Source: Nannocystis sp. RBIL2
GTDB lineage: Bacteria; Myxococcota_A; Polyangia; Nannocystales; Nannocystaceae
Reading direction: 5' to 3'
NCBI RefSeq assembly: GCF_026626745.1
Contig: NZ_JAPNJW010000002.1
Span: forward strand, 5,294,151 to 5,358,150
DNA length: 64,000 nt
Translations under genes and position numbers: made by a program
In this document: piece after piece, positions 18,871-27,033 of the stretch
Layout: each line of letters starts with the position of its first letter
Numbering within the stretch: position 1 is the first letter of the stretch
The notes under the pieces: model-generated
What the model saw: the letters and a program-made list of their open reading frames with translations, nothing else
The model's database searches: none
What the model was told of the DNA's origin: nothing

Positions 18871-19680
18871 ATGTGGACCCGTCGGGCCGTCACCCGCCTC
18901 GTCTGGCCGCTGGGCGCCTGCCTGGCGTGCGGCGGCGGCGAGCGGGCCCGGCCATTGCGGCTGGCGACCACCACCAGCGTGCACGACAGCGGCCTCATGG
19001 GCGTCCTCGGGCCCGCCTTCACCGCGGCGAGCGGTCGGCCGGTCGAGGTCGTCGCAGTCGGCTCGAAGCGGGCGATCGAGCTGCTCGCCGCCGGCCAGGT
19101 CGACGGCGCAGTGACGCACAGCCCGGTCGAGGAGGCGCAGGCCCTGGCGAGCGGGCGGATCGGCGGGCGCACCCCCGTCATGTGCAACGCCTACGTCCTC
19201 GTCGGGCCGGTCGCGGCCGCCGGCGTCGTCGCCGGCGCGACCGACATCCGCGGCGCTTTGCGGGCCGTCGCCGGCTCCGGCCGCCGCTTCGTCGCGCGCG
19301 GCGACGAGTCCGGCACCCACCACCGCGAGCTGCAGCTGTGGGCGGCCGCCGGCGTCCCGTCCGAGAGCGCCTTCATCCTCCGGGTCCAGGGCACCATGGC
19401 CGAGGCGCTGGTCCTGGCCGCGCGCGAACACGCCTTCACCCTCAGCGATCGCGCCACCTTCCTGGCCCGCCGCGGCGATCTCGGGCTCGCAGTCCTGTTT
19501 CAGGGCGGCTCCGACCTCGACAACGTCTACTCCGTGCTCGAGCCCGCCCCGCAGGCCGGCGGCGACCTCGACGGCGTGCGCGCCTTCGTCGAGTTCCTGC
19601 GCTCTCCGGCGGGCCGGAGCCTGATCGGCAGCTTCGGCGTCGACACCGTGGGCGAGCCGCTGTTCACCCCGGTCGAGTGA
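18871..19680 (+). CDS. tungstate/molybdate-type periplasmic binding protein (TupA-like)
   Basis: A 269-residue lipoprotein (lipobox ACLAC, Cys about 20) that begins its mature part with the TupA signature LATTTSVHDSGL. The two-lobed PBP fold is evident: EVVAVGSKRAIELLAAGQVDGAV and RGDESGTHHRELQLW, with the oxyanion-binding Ser/Thr residues. TupA captures tungstate for the TupBC permease/ATPase. No permease or ATPase gene lies on either side, so it either shares a distant transporter or has another role. A M16-type pair follows 78 bases downstream on the same strand. Confidence 0.75.
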   Translation: MWTRRAVTRLVWPLGACLACGGGERARPLRLATTTSVHDSGLMGVLGPAFTAASGRPVEVVAVGSKRAIELLAAGQVDGAVTHSPVEEAQALASGRIGGRTPVMCNAYVLVGPVAAAGVVAGATDIRGALRAVAGSGRRFVARGDESGTHHRELQLWAAAGVPSESAFILRVQGTMAEALVLAAREHAFTLSDRATFLARRGDLGLAVLFQGGSDLDNVYSVLEPAPQAGGDLDGVRAFVEFLRSPAGRSLIGSFGVDTVGEPLFTPVE

Positions 19681-19758
19681 GGCAAAAAGCCGCCCCGGGC
19701 CGGCCCCAGGCGAGAGATCCTTGCCCTCGCCCGCGCCAGCGGATACCACCTCCTCAGC

Positions 19759-21102
19759 ATGCTCGCCCCTCGCCGTCCCCGCGCCCTCGGCGCGGCGCTC
19801 GCCCTGCTCGGGCTGGTCGTCGGCGAGCCCGCGGCCCTCGCCGCGCCCGCCGCCCCCGCGCCCGCCCCGGCGATCCCCGCGGCTCCCACGGAACCTGCCC
19901 CGAAGGACAGCCCCGCCGCGAGCCCCGACACGGTCCTCGACGTCGTCCTGCCGAGCGGCCTGCGCGTGCTCGCGGCCCGCGATCTCAGCCTGCCGGTCGC
20001 CGCGGTCGTGCTCGCGGTCGAGGTCGGCAGCGAGGACGATCCGCCCGAGCACCCGGGCCTGGTCCACGCGCTCGCCTACCACCTTCACCAGGGCAACCGC
20101 GAGCTGCGGCCGGGCGAGTCGATCGCCGCGGCCCAGGACGCCGGCGGCGTCCACCTCCTGGCCACCGGGCCCGGCCAGATCCGCTTCGAGTCGCTGGTGC
20201 CGATCTCCCGCCTCGAGGAGGTCCTGTTCGCCGAGTCGCAGCGGCTCCGCTTCCCCACCGTCGACAAGCGCCGCTGGGACATCAGCCTCGGCTGGGCCGG
20301 CTCCGACGTGCGCAGCCCCGCCGGCCTGCGCCCGACCGACCTCGCCGCGCTGCACGGCGCCGCCGGCCTCGGCCACGACGGCCGGGCGGTCGACCGCTCG
20401 CTCGCCGACATCACCCCGCCGGCCCTCGCCGCCGCCCTGGCGGCCAAGTTCAGCTACGCCCGCGCCACCCTCATCGTCGTCGCCCCCGAGCCGCCGGAGG
20501 TCATCCTCGACCAGGTCCGGGCCCGCTTCGCCGACTTGCCGCCGGCGACCCGCGCCTTGCCGGTCCGCTCGCCGGTGCCGGCAAGGCCCCCGGTGGCGCC
20601 GATTGCCGCGGGCGGCAAGCCGCCGCTGTTCGCCTGGTCGGTCCCGGCCGACGGCGCCTCGTCGGCCTGGGCCGGGGCGATCTGCCGCGCCCTCAACCGC
20701 CAGAAGCCCACCCCCGAGGAGCCCCGCAAGTCGCGGATCGGCTGCGACTTCGACCCCGACCCGCGCCGCGCCGCGCTGGTCCTGCGGGCCGTCGGCGCCG
20801 ACGATCCGGCCGCCTTCGTGCGCGCCCGCCTGGCCCGCCTCGGCGGCCCCGACCAGCCGCTGCTGACCTCCCAGGCCCAGTTCATGGCCCAGGCGATCCG
20901 CCTCTACGCCCGCACCGCCCTCGGCCTGGCCCGGCTGCTGGCCGCCTCGCCGGCGCAGATCCCCGGCCCCGTCGCCGTGGACAGCTCGACCGCGCGCCGC
21001 CGCGACGACCTGCTCGGCCTCACCAGCCTCGCCGGCCGCCCCGGCCTCAACCTCACCGTCGAGGACGCGCTCCTCATCGGCCCCGCGGAGCCCAAGCCTT
21101 GA
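19759..21102 (+). CDS. M16-family protein without the zinc motif
   Basis: A 447-residue exported protein: signal peptide (1-29), Ala/Pro linker, then two M16 (insulinase/pitrilysin) folds. 'LPSGLRVLAARDLSLPVAAVVLAVEVGS' marks the first strand. The zinc-binding HxxEH helix reads HALAY (residues 103-107): the catalytic Glu and the second His are replaced, so it cannot bind zinc in the usual way. Non-catalytic M16 subunits are known to partner with active ones. Its stop overlaps the start of the next M16-like gene. The start at 19759 keeps the whole signal peptide. Confidence 0.75.
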   Translation: MLAPRRPRALGAALALLGLVVGEPAALAAPAAPAPAPAIPAAPTEPAPKDSPAASPDTVLDVVLPSGLRVLAARDLSLPVAAVVLAVEVGSEDDPPEHPGLVHALAYHLHQGNRELRPGESIAAAQDAGGVHLLATGPGQIRFESLVPISRLEEVLFAESQRLRFPTVDKRRWDISLGWAGSDVRSPAGLRPTDLAALHGAAGLGHDGRAVDRSLADITPPALAAALAAKFSYARATLIVVAPEPPEVILDQVRARFADLPPATRALPVRSPVPARPPVAPIAAGGKPPLFAWSVPADGASSAWAGAICRALNRQKPTPEEPRKSRIGCDFDPDPRRAALVLRAVGADDPAAFVRARLARLGGPDQPLLTSQAQFMAQAIRLYARTALGLARLLAASPAQIPGPVAVDSSTARRRDDLLGLTSLAGRPGLNLTVEDALLIGPAEPKP

Positions 21103-22637
21103 CCCGACGTCCCCGGCTGCGCGCCTGCCTGCTGACCGCCGTGCTGCTGTCCCTCGGGACAGGTTGCAAGCGCAAGGACACCGTCAAGGTCGAGATCTTC
21201 GACGAGGCCGCGCCGCCGGCCTTGACCGAGGCGCTCGGCGCCCTGGCCCCGCCGTGGCCCGCGCCCGAGCGGGTCGTCCTCGCCGACGGCCTCCTCGTCC
21301 ACTGGCTGCGCGAGGAGGGCACCCCGGCGGTGCACCTGCGCCTGGTCTTTCCGACAGGTGACCTCAAGCCCGCGCTGCAGGGCGCCCCGGCGCTGATCGC
21401 CGCCCGCAGCGTCGCGCTCGAGCTCGAGGCTCTGGCCGCGCGCCTGTCGATCCGGGTCGAGTTCACCCCGCGGGCCGGCCGCTACGAGGTCGCAGTCCAC
21501 GGCGTCGACGCCGAGCTGTCCGCCATCCTCGCCGGCCTCGGCGACATCTTCTCCGCGCCCGGCCTCGACGGCCCGCTCGCCCGCGCCCGCAAGCAGGTCG
21601 CCCACGACCTGCGCTCGCCCGACGCCGAGACCCAGGCGCTCGGGGTCCTCACCGCGCGCCTCCTCGGCACCACCCCGGCGCACGAGCAGATCGCCGCCGC
21701 CGCCGTGCAGGACGCCCCCGAGACCGCCCTGCGCGACGCCTGGGAGGCCCTCACCGACCCGCGCGGCGCCCTCTTCGTCGTCCACGCCGGCGACAGGCTC
21801 GCCGCCCACGAGGACGCCCTGGCCGACCTCGCCGGCCGCTGGAAGCAGCGCGTCAAGCTGATCGCCGCCGGCGAGGCCACCGAGGAGGCGCTGGTCCGCC
21901 TGCGCCAGGGCCCGCGTCCGGCCGCACCGCCGGCGCAGCACCTGAGGCGCCCGCCGATCGCCCCGCTCGAGCGGGTCGACCCGCCTGCCTCCGGCCGCGG
22001 CAGCCGCAGCCTGCTCGTCCTCGGCCGCTCGCTCCCGCTGGCGACCGCGCGCGACCGCAGCCTCGCGCGCCTGGTCCAGCGCCACCTGCAGGCCGAGCTC
22101 GACATCCGCCTCAGCATCACCGGCACCGTCGGCGTGTTCACGATCCACGTCCCGCTCGGCGCCGCCGGCCGCGGCAAGCCGGCCGCCGACCCGCTGGAAG
22201 AGGTCGAGGCCGCCGAGCAGGCCGCCGATCCCGCCGAGGCCGACCCGCTGAGCCGACGCCTGCGCCGCGAGCTCACCGTCATCCGCGACTACCTGCGCGA
22301 GCGTCCGCTGGCCCAGGACCTGCTCGGCGCCGCCCAGCTGTGGCTCGGCGCGCGCATGGTGGCCGCCAGCGTCGGCGGCGAGGACTGGACCGCGCTGTGG
22401 AGCGACGCCCTCGACCTCTCGGTCGCCGACGGCGAGATCGTCGCCGCCCTCGCCCGCGACGCCGAGACCATGCTCGCCGCCACCCCCGACGAGGCCGCCG
22501 CCTTCATCACCCGCTGGCTCGACCTCGAAAAGAGCGAGCCCGGCTGGGCCTGGGTCGCCGTCGGCAACGAGGCCGACCTCAAGGGCATCATCGCCGCCGA
22601 GAGCAAGGGCATCCAGTTCGACCCCCCGCCCGAGTGA
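21099..22637 (+). CDS. second M16-like lipoprotein, also non-catalytic
   Basis: A 512-residue lipoprotein translated from a TTG that overlaps the previous stop (TTGA, 21099-21102), so expression is coupled. The signal peptide ends at GTGC (Cys 23). The body has M16-like strands (VVLADGLLVHWLREEG, LRLVFPTGDL), but the helix that should hold HxxEH is GAPALIAARSV, without His or Glu. With the upstream gene it probably forms an inactive M16 clamp, perhaps a chaperone or binding module at the periplasmic face; that is inference. A palindrome copy (21147-21162) forms part of the signal-peptide code. Confidence 0.65.
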   Translation: MTRRPRLRACLLTAVLLSLGTGCKRKDTVKVEIFDEAAPPALTEALGALAPPWPAPERVVLADGLLVHWLREEGTPAVHLRLVFPTGDLKPALQGAPALIAARSVALELEALAARLSIRVEFTPRAGRYEVAVHGVDAELSAILAGLGDIFSAPGLDGPLARARKQVAHDLRSPDAETQALGVLTARLLGTTPAHEQIAAAAVQDAPETALRDAWEALTDPRGALFVVHAGDRLAAHEDALADLAGRWKQRVKLIAAGEATEEALVRLRQGPRPAAPPAQHLRRPPIAPLERVDPPASGRGSRSLLVLGRSLPLATARDRSLARLVQRHLQAELDIRLSITGTVGVFTIHVPLGAAGRGKPAADPLEEVEAAEQAADPAEADPLSRRLRRELTVIRDYLRERPLAQDLLGAAQLWLGARMVAASVGGEDWTALWSDALDLSVADGEIVAALARDAETMLAATPDEAAAFITRWLDLEKSEPGWAWVAVGNEADLKGIIAAESKGIQFDPPPE

Positions 22638-22638
22638 C

Positions 22639-22702
22639 GCCTGTCTGAAAGGACAGGCGACCGCCGACACCGCGCAAGTCGAGGCTGTCCCAAGAGACAG
22701 CC
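22639..22702. repeat. two palindromes after the M16 pair
   Basis: GCCTGTC-TGAAAG-GACAGGC (22639-22658) and GGCTGTC-CCAAGA-GACAGCC (22683-22702) have perfect 7-bp arms that differ from each other but match within each copy. They lie directly behind the stop codon and may act as terminator hairpins. Confidence 0.8.
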
Positions 22703-22889
22703 TGCACCACGGTCGTTGCGGCCCGAGTGACGACCGACAAGTTCGGCCCGCCGAGACATTTTCGGCAACCTGCCAGGCATCGACCTCGGCGTGCGCCCGG
22801 ATCGGCCCGCAACCCCTGGTTCCTGGGTCCCAACGTCTTCCCCCTGAGGTCGGCGCATTCGCCATACCGACGAATGCGCCGACGCGGCC

Positions 22890-23294
22890 TCACTGCGGCT
22901 TCGGCAGCTCCTCGGTGCCCTCGCAGATCCGCGGCCCACCGCACGACTCGTCGACGGCGCAGATCCGCGTCAGCGGCTCGAGGGCCGCCGCGACGTCGCG
23001 GACGTCGCAGCGCGCCCGGGCGCACGCCTCGAGGCCGGTGCTCGCGTCGGACATACAATCGAGCACGCAGCTGCACGAGCGCTCGTCGTCGCAGGCCTGG
23101 ACCCCGTCGCAGCAGGCGATCCGCAGGCACGAGCGGCACTCCGGCTCGTCCTCCTCCGGCACGCACTCGGTGCCCGGGCCCCCGTCGTCGCCACCCTCGT
23201 CGCCTCCGCCCGAAGGCTCGAGGTCGCACTCGTGAATGAAGGGAATGGCGAACACGAGGCTCGCCGCGAGGACGCTCGCAGAATGAAATAGCAT
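22890..23294 (-). CDS. small Cys-rich secreted protein
   Basis: A 134-residue exported protein: signal peptide (1-20), a short acidic Gly/Asp/Glu-rich spacer, then about 13 Cys residues in a compact domain (CRSCLRIACCDGVQAC, CSCVLDC). It resembles the Cys-rich 'tryptophan/cysteine' modules of myxobacterial surface proteins; function unknown. AAGGAG lies seven bases before the ATG at 23294, which fixes the start. A candidate promoter (TTGACG / AGATTT, 17-base spacing) is upstream. Confidence 0.65.
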   Translation of the reverse strand: MLFHSASVLAASLVFAIPFIHECDLEPSGGGDEGGDDGGPGTECVPEEDEPECRSCLRIACCDGVQACDDERSCSCVLDCMSDASTGLEACARARCDVRDVAAALEPLTRICAVDESCGGPRICEGTEELPKPQ

Positions 23295-23731
23295 GATCTC
23301 TCTCCTTCTCGGCGCCGGACCGAACCGACCGTACGTCTGTCCGCCCCGTCGTCTGCGTGAAATCTGCTTCAGGCCGCGGTACCGTCAATCACAGAATGTT
23401 GATATCGGGCACACGCTCCCACCTGTGACGCACTGCCCTGATCCCACCCCCACCCGGCGAACGTGCGCTGCAGAACACCGGTCCGCGAGCTTTAAATCAG
23501 CCGTCTCCAACCCCGCCCGACGTGCCCGCGAGCCCCGCCCGTCGACGCCTGTGCCACCCGGCACACTCGCACCGGCGATCTGGCGCACGCGCACCCATCG
23601 CCCCATATCCCCCCTTTCCTTTCAACACCCGCCCCGGCCCCCGCAGCCGCCCGCGCTGGGCCGATTCGCAGCACCGCCGCGAAGTCCATCCTCCCACGAA
23701 TGCCATTACCGCGGAGCAACCGCGCCACCCG
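23295..23731. other. intergenic region with promoter of the Cys-rich gene
   Basis: On the minus strand TTGACG (23383-23388) and AGATTT (23360-23365) are 17 bases apart, about 65 bases before the start codon. The remainder is GC-rich and shows no gene. Confidence 0.4.
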
Positions 23732-24180
23732 TCAGCCCAGCAAGTCCTCGCCGCAGCGCCGCAGCAGCGCCGGCCACGAGTCTTCGGGCCAGTCGGTGTC
23801 TCCGGGCGCGATGGAGATCCACGCGCCATAGGCGATCGAGTACACCGCCCACGCGCGGGCGGCCCGGTGCTGCGCGCGGGTGAACGGCTCGCCCCGCGCC
23901 GCCTCGTAGTCGGCGATGAACTGCAAGATCGCCTCCGGCGTCGGCACGCGCCGGACCTGCTCTTGCGACCAGTCGGCGGTGTGTCCGTGGGCGTTGACGC
24001 CGACGATGCTCACCTCCGGACGCGTCGCCAGCGAGTCCCAGTCATAGCAGGCGACCAGGCGATCGCCCGCGAAGCGCAGGTGCTCGACGCGCCAGTCGCA
24101 GTGGCCGAGCACCTGCGGCGACGCGGCGACGCCCGCGACCTCCCGCGCCCGCCGAGCGAGCCCCCGCACCCAGCCCGTCC
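23732..24180 (-). pseudogene. C-terminal half of an aminoglycoside-phosphotransferase-like kinase
   Basis: About 150 codons match the C-lobe of the APH/choline kinase fold: GWVRGLARRAREV, the catalytic loop VLGHCDWRVEHLRF (Asp in HCDW, second His in place of the usual Asn) and the metal-binding CYDWDSL. The N-lobe with its nucleotide-binding loop is missing. Upstream (24180-24310) the frame stays open but encodes His/Arg/Gly pieces that duplicate the 3' end of the neighbouring permease gene. The gene has therefore lost its 5' half; it is probably dead, though the frame from 24310 is uninterrupted. Confidence 0.65.
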
Positions 24181-24199
24181 CCCGTGCGGCAAGCCCTGC

Positions 24200-24390
24200 C
24201 GCGAGTGATGCGAGCGCCCGCCACGCCGCGCGGGAGGATCCAAGCGAGTGATGCGAGCGCCCGCTCCACCCACGCGGGACAATTCCGTGAGAATGATCGT
24301 CGTCGGACAAACTCGACGGCCCCGGCCCGTGCCTACAGCCGCGCCCTCGGGCTAATGCGAGTGCCCGCCCCGCCCGCGCGGGAGGACCTC
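24200..24390 (-). repeat. imperfect tandem copies of the permease gene 3' end
   Basis: Three related blocks start near 24201, 24244 and 24353. Each holds the reverse complement of a His-Ser-His/Pro-Arg-Gly-x-x-Gly coding stretch ('gcgagtgatgcgagcgcccg' type sequence). The third is the actual end of the permease gene; the other two lie behind its stop codon and fuse into the truncated kinase frame. Confidence 0.6.
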
Positions 24391-26400
24391 GGGCGCATCA
24401 TGCTCATGCGAGTGATGCCCGTGCGCCTCATGCCCGTGCGAGTGATGCTCGTGTCCCTCATGCCCGTGCGAGTGATGCTCGTGCGCCTCATGCCCGTGCG
24501 AGTGCAAGTGCGTGTGGTGCCCGTGCGAGTGCGAATGCTCGTGGCGATGCTCGTGCGAATGAGGCTCGTGCGAGTGATGCTCGTGCACACCATGCCCGTG
24601 CGAGCACCCCTCATGCGAATGATGCGAGTGCCCGCACCCGCCGTGCGCATGCCCGGCCTCGCCGTGGTCGTGCGAATGTCCTTCGCGCTCCCACAGCCGG
24701 GCGAAGAACGCCTGCGGCCCCTGGCGCACGAACGAGATCAAAAACAGCCCTGCGAGCGCCCACGCGGCCGCTTCGGCCAGCGGACCGTGCCCCGCGTGCG
24801 GCTGCACTCCGGCCACCCCGCGCAGGTCCGGCAGCACCAGGTCGACCATTAGCCCGAGCCCGACCGCCAGCGCCAGCATCGCAGCCGCGAAGCGGGCCGC
24901 CGTCGCCCGGCCGTGCTCCTGCGCCAGCACCCCGAACGTCGTCGCGTTCGTCGCCGGCCCCGTCAGCAGGAACGCCAGCGCCGCCCCCGGGCTCAGCCCC
25001 TTCGCCAGCAGCGCCGCCACCAGCGGCGTCGCCCCCGACGCGCACACGTAGATCGGCACCCCGAGCGTAGCGAACAGCAGCACCTGCAGCGGCCCCGGGA
25101 TCGCCATCAACGCCGACGGATCGATCCACGGCTCGATCAGCGCCGCCACCAGCAGCCCAAGCCCGATCCACGGCGCGGTCGTGTCCACCAATTCGCCGAA
25201 GCCCGTCCGCAGCCCGCTCCACAGCCGCGCCAGCGCCGGCCCGCGCGGCCCCGCCTCGGGCTCGCTGCTGCCGCCGATCCGCCGCGCCTGCCCGCCGACC
25301 CACCAGCCGACCAGCCAGGCCACCAGCGCCGCCGCGACCACCCGCAGCACGGTCATCTCCGCCCCGAGCAGCGGCCACGACAGCAAGATCGCGTCGACCC
25401 CGAGCTCCGGCGTGGCGATGAAGAACGCCATCGCCGCCGCCGCCGGCACCCCGCGCTGCAGCAGGCTGCGGTACACCGGCACCACCCCGCACGAGCACAG
25501 CGGCAGCGGCAGCCCGACCACCACCCCGCGCAGCGCCTGCCCTGCCGGCCCCCCGCGCTGAAGCCACCGCACCGGCGCCTCTGGCATCAGCCCCGACACC
25601 AGCCCGGCCAGCGCGTACGCCAGCAGCAGCGCCGGCGCGCTCTCCCGCAGCAGCTCGCCCAGCGCCGCCAGAGTGCGCGCCAGCGGATCGGCCGCCCCGT
25701 GCGTCTCCGCGGCCAGCGCGACCAACAGCCCGAGCCCGACCAGCCCGCCGGCGGTCGCGCCGATCCGGGCCCCGCGGCTATCTGTCTCTTGGGACCTGTG
25801 CCCCACGACATGTAACAACAGACCGCCGACGATCGCGTGGAACAGCCCGAGCCAGCTGGCGTCGAGCGCCGCGAACGAGGCGTCGGCGAACACGTAGCCG
25901 GCCACCGTGGCCGCCCCGAGCAGCAGCAGCGCCCCCGCGGCCACCACGAACCCGGCCGGCGACAGCAGCCACCACACCCCGACCGCCACCGGCAGCTGGT
26001 GGGCGATCACCGCCACCTCGAGCCCGTGCGAATCGCCCTCCTCGAGGTGCGCCAGCGCCAGCGCCAGCCCGTCGGTGAAGGCGTGCAGCGCCATGCCGAG
26101 GATCGCCAGAGTCAGCGCGGCGCGGTGGGTGCCGCGGGCCGCCATCCGCAGCGGCCCCTCGGCGATCGCCGGCCCCGCCAGCCCGACGAGCAGGGCCAGG
26201 AACGCCGGCCAGCCGGCCAGCGCCAGAGCGCGCGGCACGATCTCGAGCGCCACCAGCCCGGAGACCGCCACCAGCACGAAGCTGTCGAGCGCCGCCATCG
26301 TCACGCGCTCGCGACGGGCCGCCGCGTGGAGCAGCGGCCCGAGCACCAGCGCCACCACGCTGATCGCGAGGGTCCAGGTGCCGTGGGAGTCGCCGGGCAT
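24352..26400 (-). CDS. ZIP-like/ArsP-type (SO_0444-like) metal permease fusion with His-rich tail
   Basis: A protein of about 682 residues in three parts. The N-terminal 230 residues form ZIP-like helices, with HAFTDGLALALA and AHQLPVAVG standing for the paired metal-binding helices of ZIP transporters. Residues about 270-560 form a DUF318/ArsP permease with the signature PLCSCGVVPVY and a second half with GVPIYVCASGATPLVAALL, a family that effluxes metals or organoarsenicals. The last 110 residues are mostly His, Ser, Glu and Gly, a probable Zn/Cu/Ni buffer. Fusion of an uptake-type and an efflux-type module is unusual. The ATG at 26400 is preferred: TATGGT lies ten bases upstream. Confidence 0.75.
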   Translation of the reverse strand: MPGDSHGTWTLAISVVALVLGPLLHAAARRERVTMAALDSFVLVAVSGLVALEIVPRALALAGWPAFLALLVGLAGPAIAEGPLRMAARGTHRAALTLAILGMALHAFTDGLALALAHLEEGDSHGLEVAVIAHQLPVAVGVWWLLSPAGFVVAAGALLLLGAATVAGYVFADASFAALDASWLGLFHAIVGGLLLHVVGHRSQETDSRGARIGATAGGLVGLGLLVALAAETHGAADPLARTLAALGELLRESAPALLLAYALAGLVSGLMPEAPVRWLQRGGPAGQALRGVVVGLPLPLCSCGVVPVYRSLLQRGVPAAAAMAFFIATPELGVDAILLSWPLLGAEMTVLRVVAAALVAWLVGWWVGGQARRIGGSSEPEAGPRGPALARLWSGLRTGFGELVDTTAPWIGLGLLVAALIEPWIDPSALMAIPGPLQVLLFATLGVPIYVCASGATPLVAALLAKGLSPGAALAFLLTGPATNATTFGVLAQEHGRATAARFAAAMLALAVGLGLMVDLVLPDLRGVAGVQPHAGHGPLAEAAAWALAGLFLISFVRQGPQAFFARLWEREGHSHDHGEAGHAHGGCGHSHHSHEGCSHGHGVHEHHSHEPHSHEHRHEHSHSHGHHTHLHSHGHEAHEHHSHGHEGHEHHSHGHEAHGHHSHEHDAPEVLPRGRGGHSH
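24400..24660 (-). repeat. minisatellite-like His-codon repeat in the permease gene
   Basis: Short 'CACGAGCATCACTCGCACGGGCATGAG'-type units (minus strand) recur with small changes over about 260 bases and encode the HEHHSHGHE-rich tail. The array is a likely site of slippage and matches the duplicated pieces found downstream. Confidence 0.7.
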
Positions 26401-27033
26401 CGCGGGCGCGACCATAGCCCGAAATCGCCGCGCGGCGGCACCGGTCCGGACGCCGTTTCCAGGCCGGCCGCGTGCGAGTCGGCGGCAGTCGGGCCCGCCG
26501 AGACCGCGGCGTCGCCACCGGCGCCGCCCGACCACGCCGCCTGGCCGGCAGCTCACGCCTCGCCGCCCCGCGTCGATTCTCACCCCGCGCCCGCGACAAC
26601 GCCCCGCCTTCGCCGAGTCGCCGCCTGCCCGCCGCAATCCTCGTTCACGGGCCGTGACCGGCTCGCCTCGCGACATCGGCGTCACCATCACCGCCGCCCG
26701 CTCACCCGCGGCCCACCATCGTCCGCGGCCCGACTGCTTCGTCCCTGGCCGCGCCTCCCCTCCACCTGGCTTCTCCGCGACCTACGTCGTCCGCCGCCGC
26801 CCTCTTCGTCGGCGGCCCCATCGCCTCCGCCGCTGGGCCTCTCGTTCGCCCTCGCCGGCCTCACCTGGCGGAAGTGCCATGGCCCATCCGCCATGTCCTT
26901 TCGCACCCGAAGCCGCGTGCCGCGCAACGCGCGCAAGCCGACCCGAGGCCCTTCCGCCTTTGCCGTTCGCGGCGGCCCGGACGAGCGACGCTGCGCGTTG
27001 ACGGCCCCTGGCGGCGCCCGCCATCCTCCCGCC
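26401..27033. other. 633-bp intergenic region
   Basis: Divergent promoter space between the permease and the FG-GAP lipoprotein. TATGGT at 26411-26416 precedes the permease. The GC-rich remainder has long but unconvincing frames (Arg/Pro/Ala-rich). No RNA gene recognised. Confidence 0.35.

Noticed and set aside
18873..22637. 1254-codon plus-strand frame read as one large protein
   Set aside because: Only the last 512 codons (from 21099) are protein-like; the rest is out-of-frame Arg/Pro text over tupA-like and M16 genes.
24352..24660. CRISPR-like array
   Set aside because: The repeats are short, contiguous, without spacers, and encode a His-rich tail in frame.
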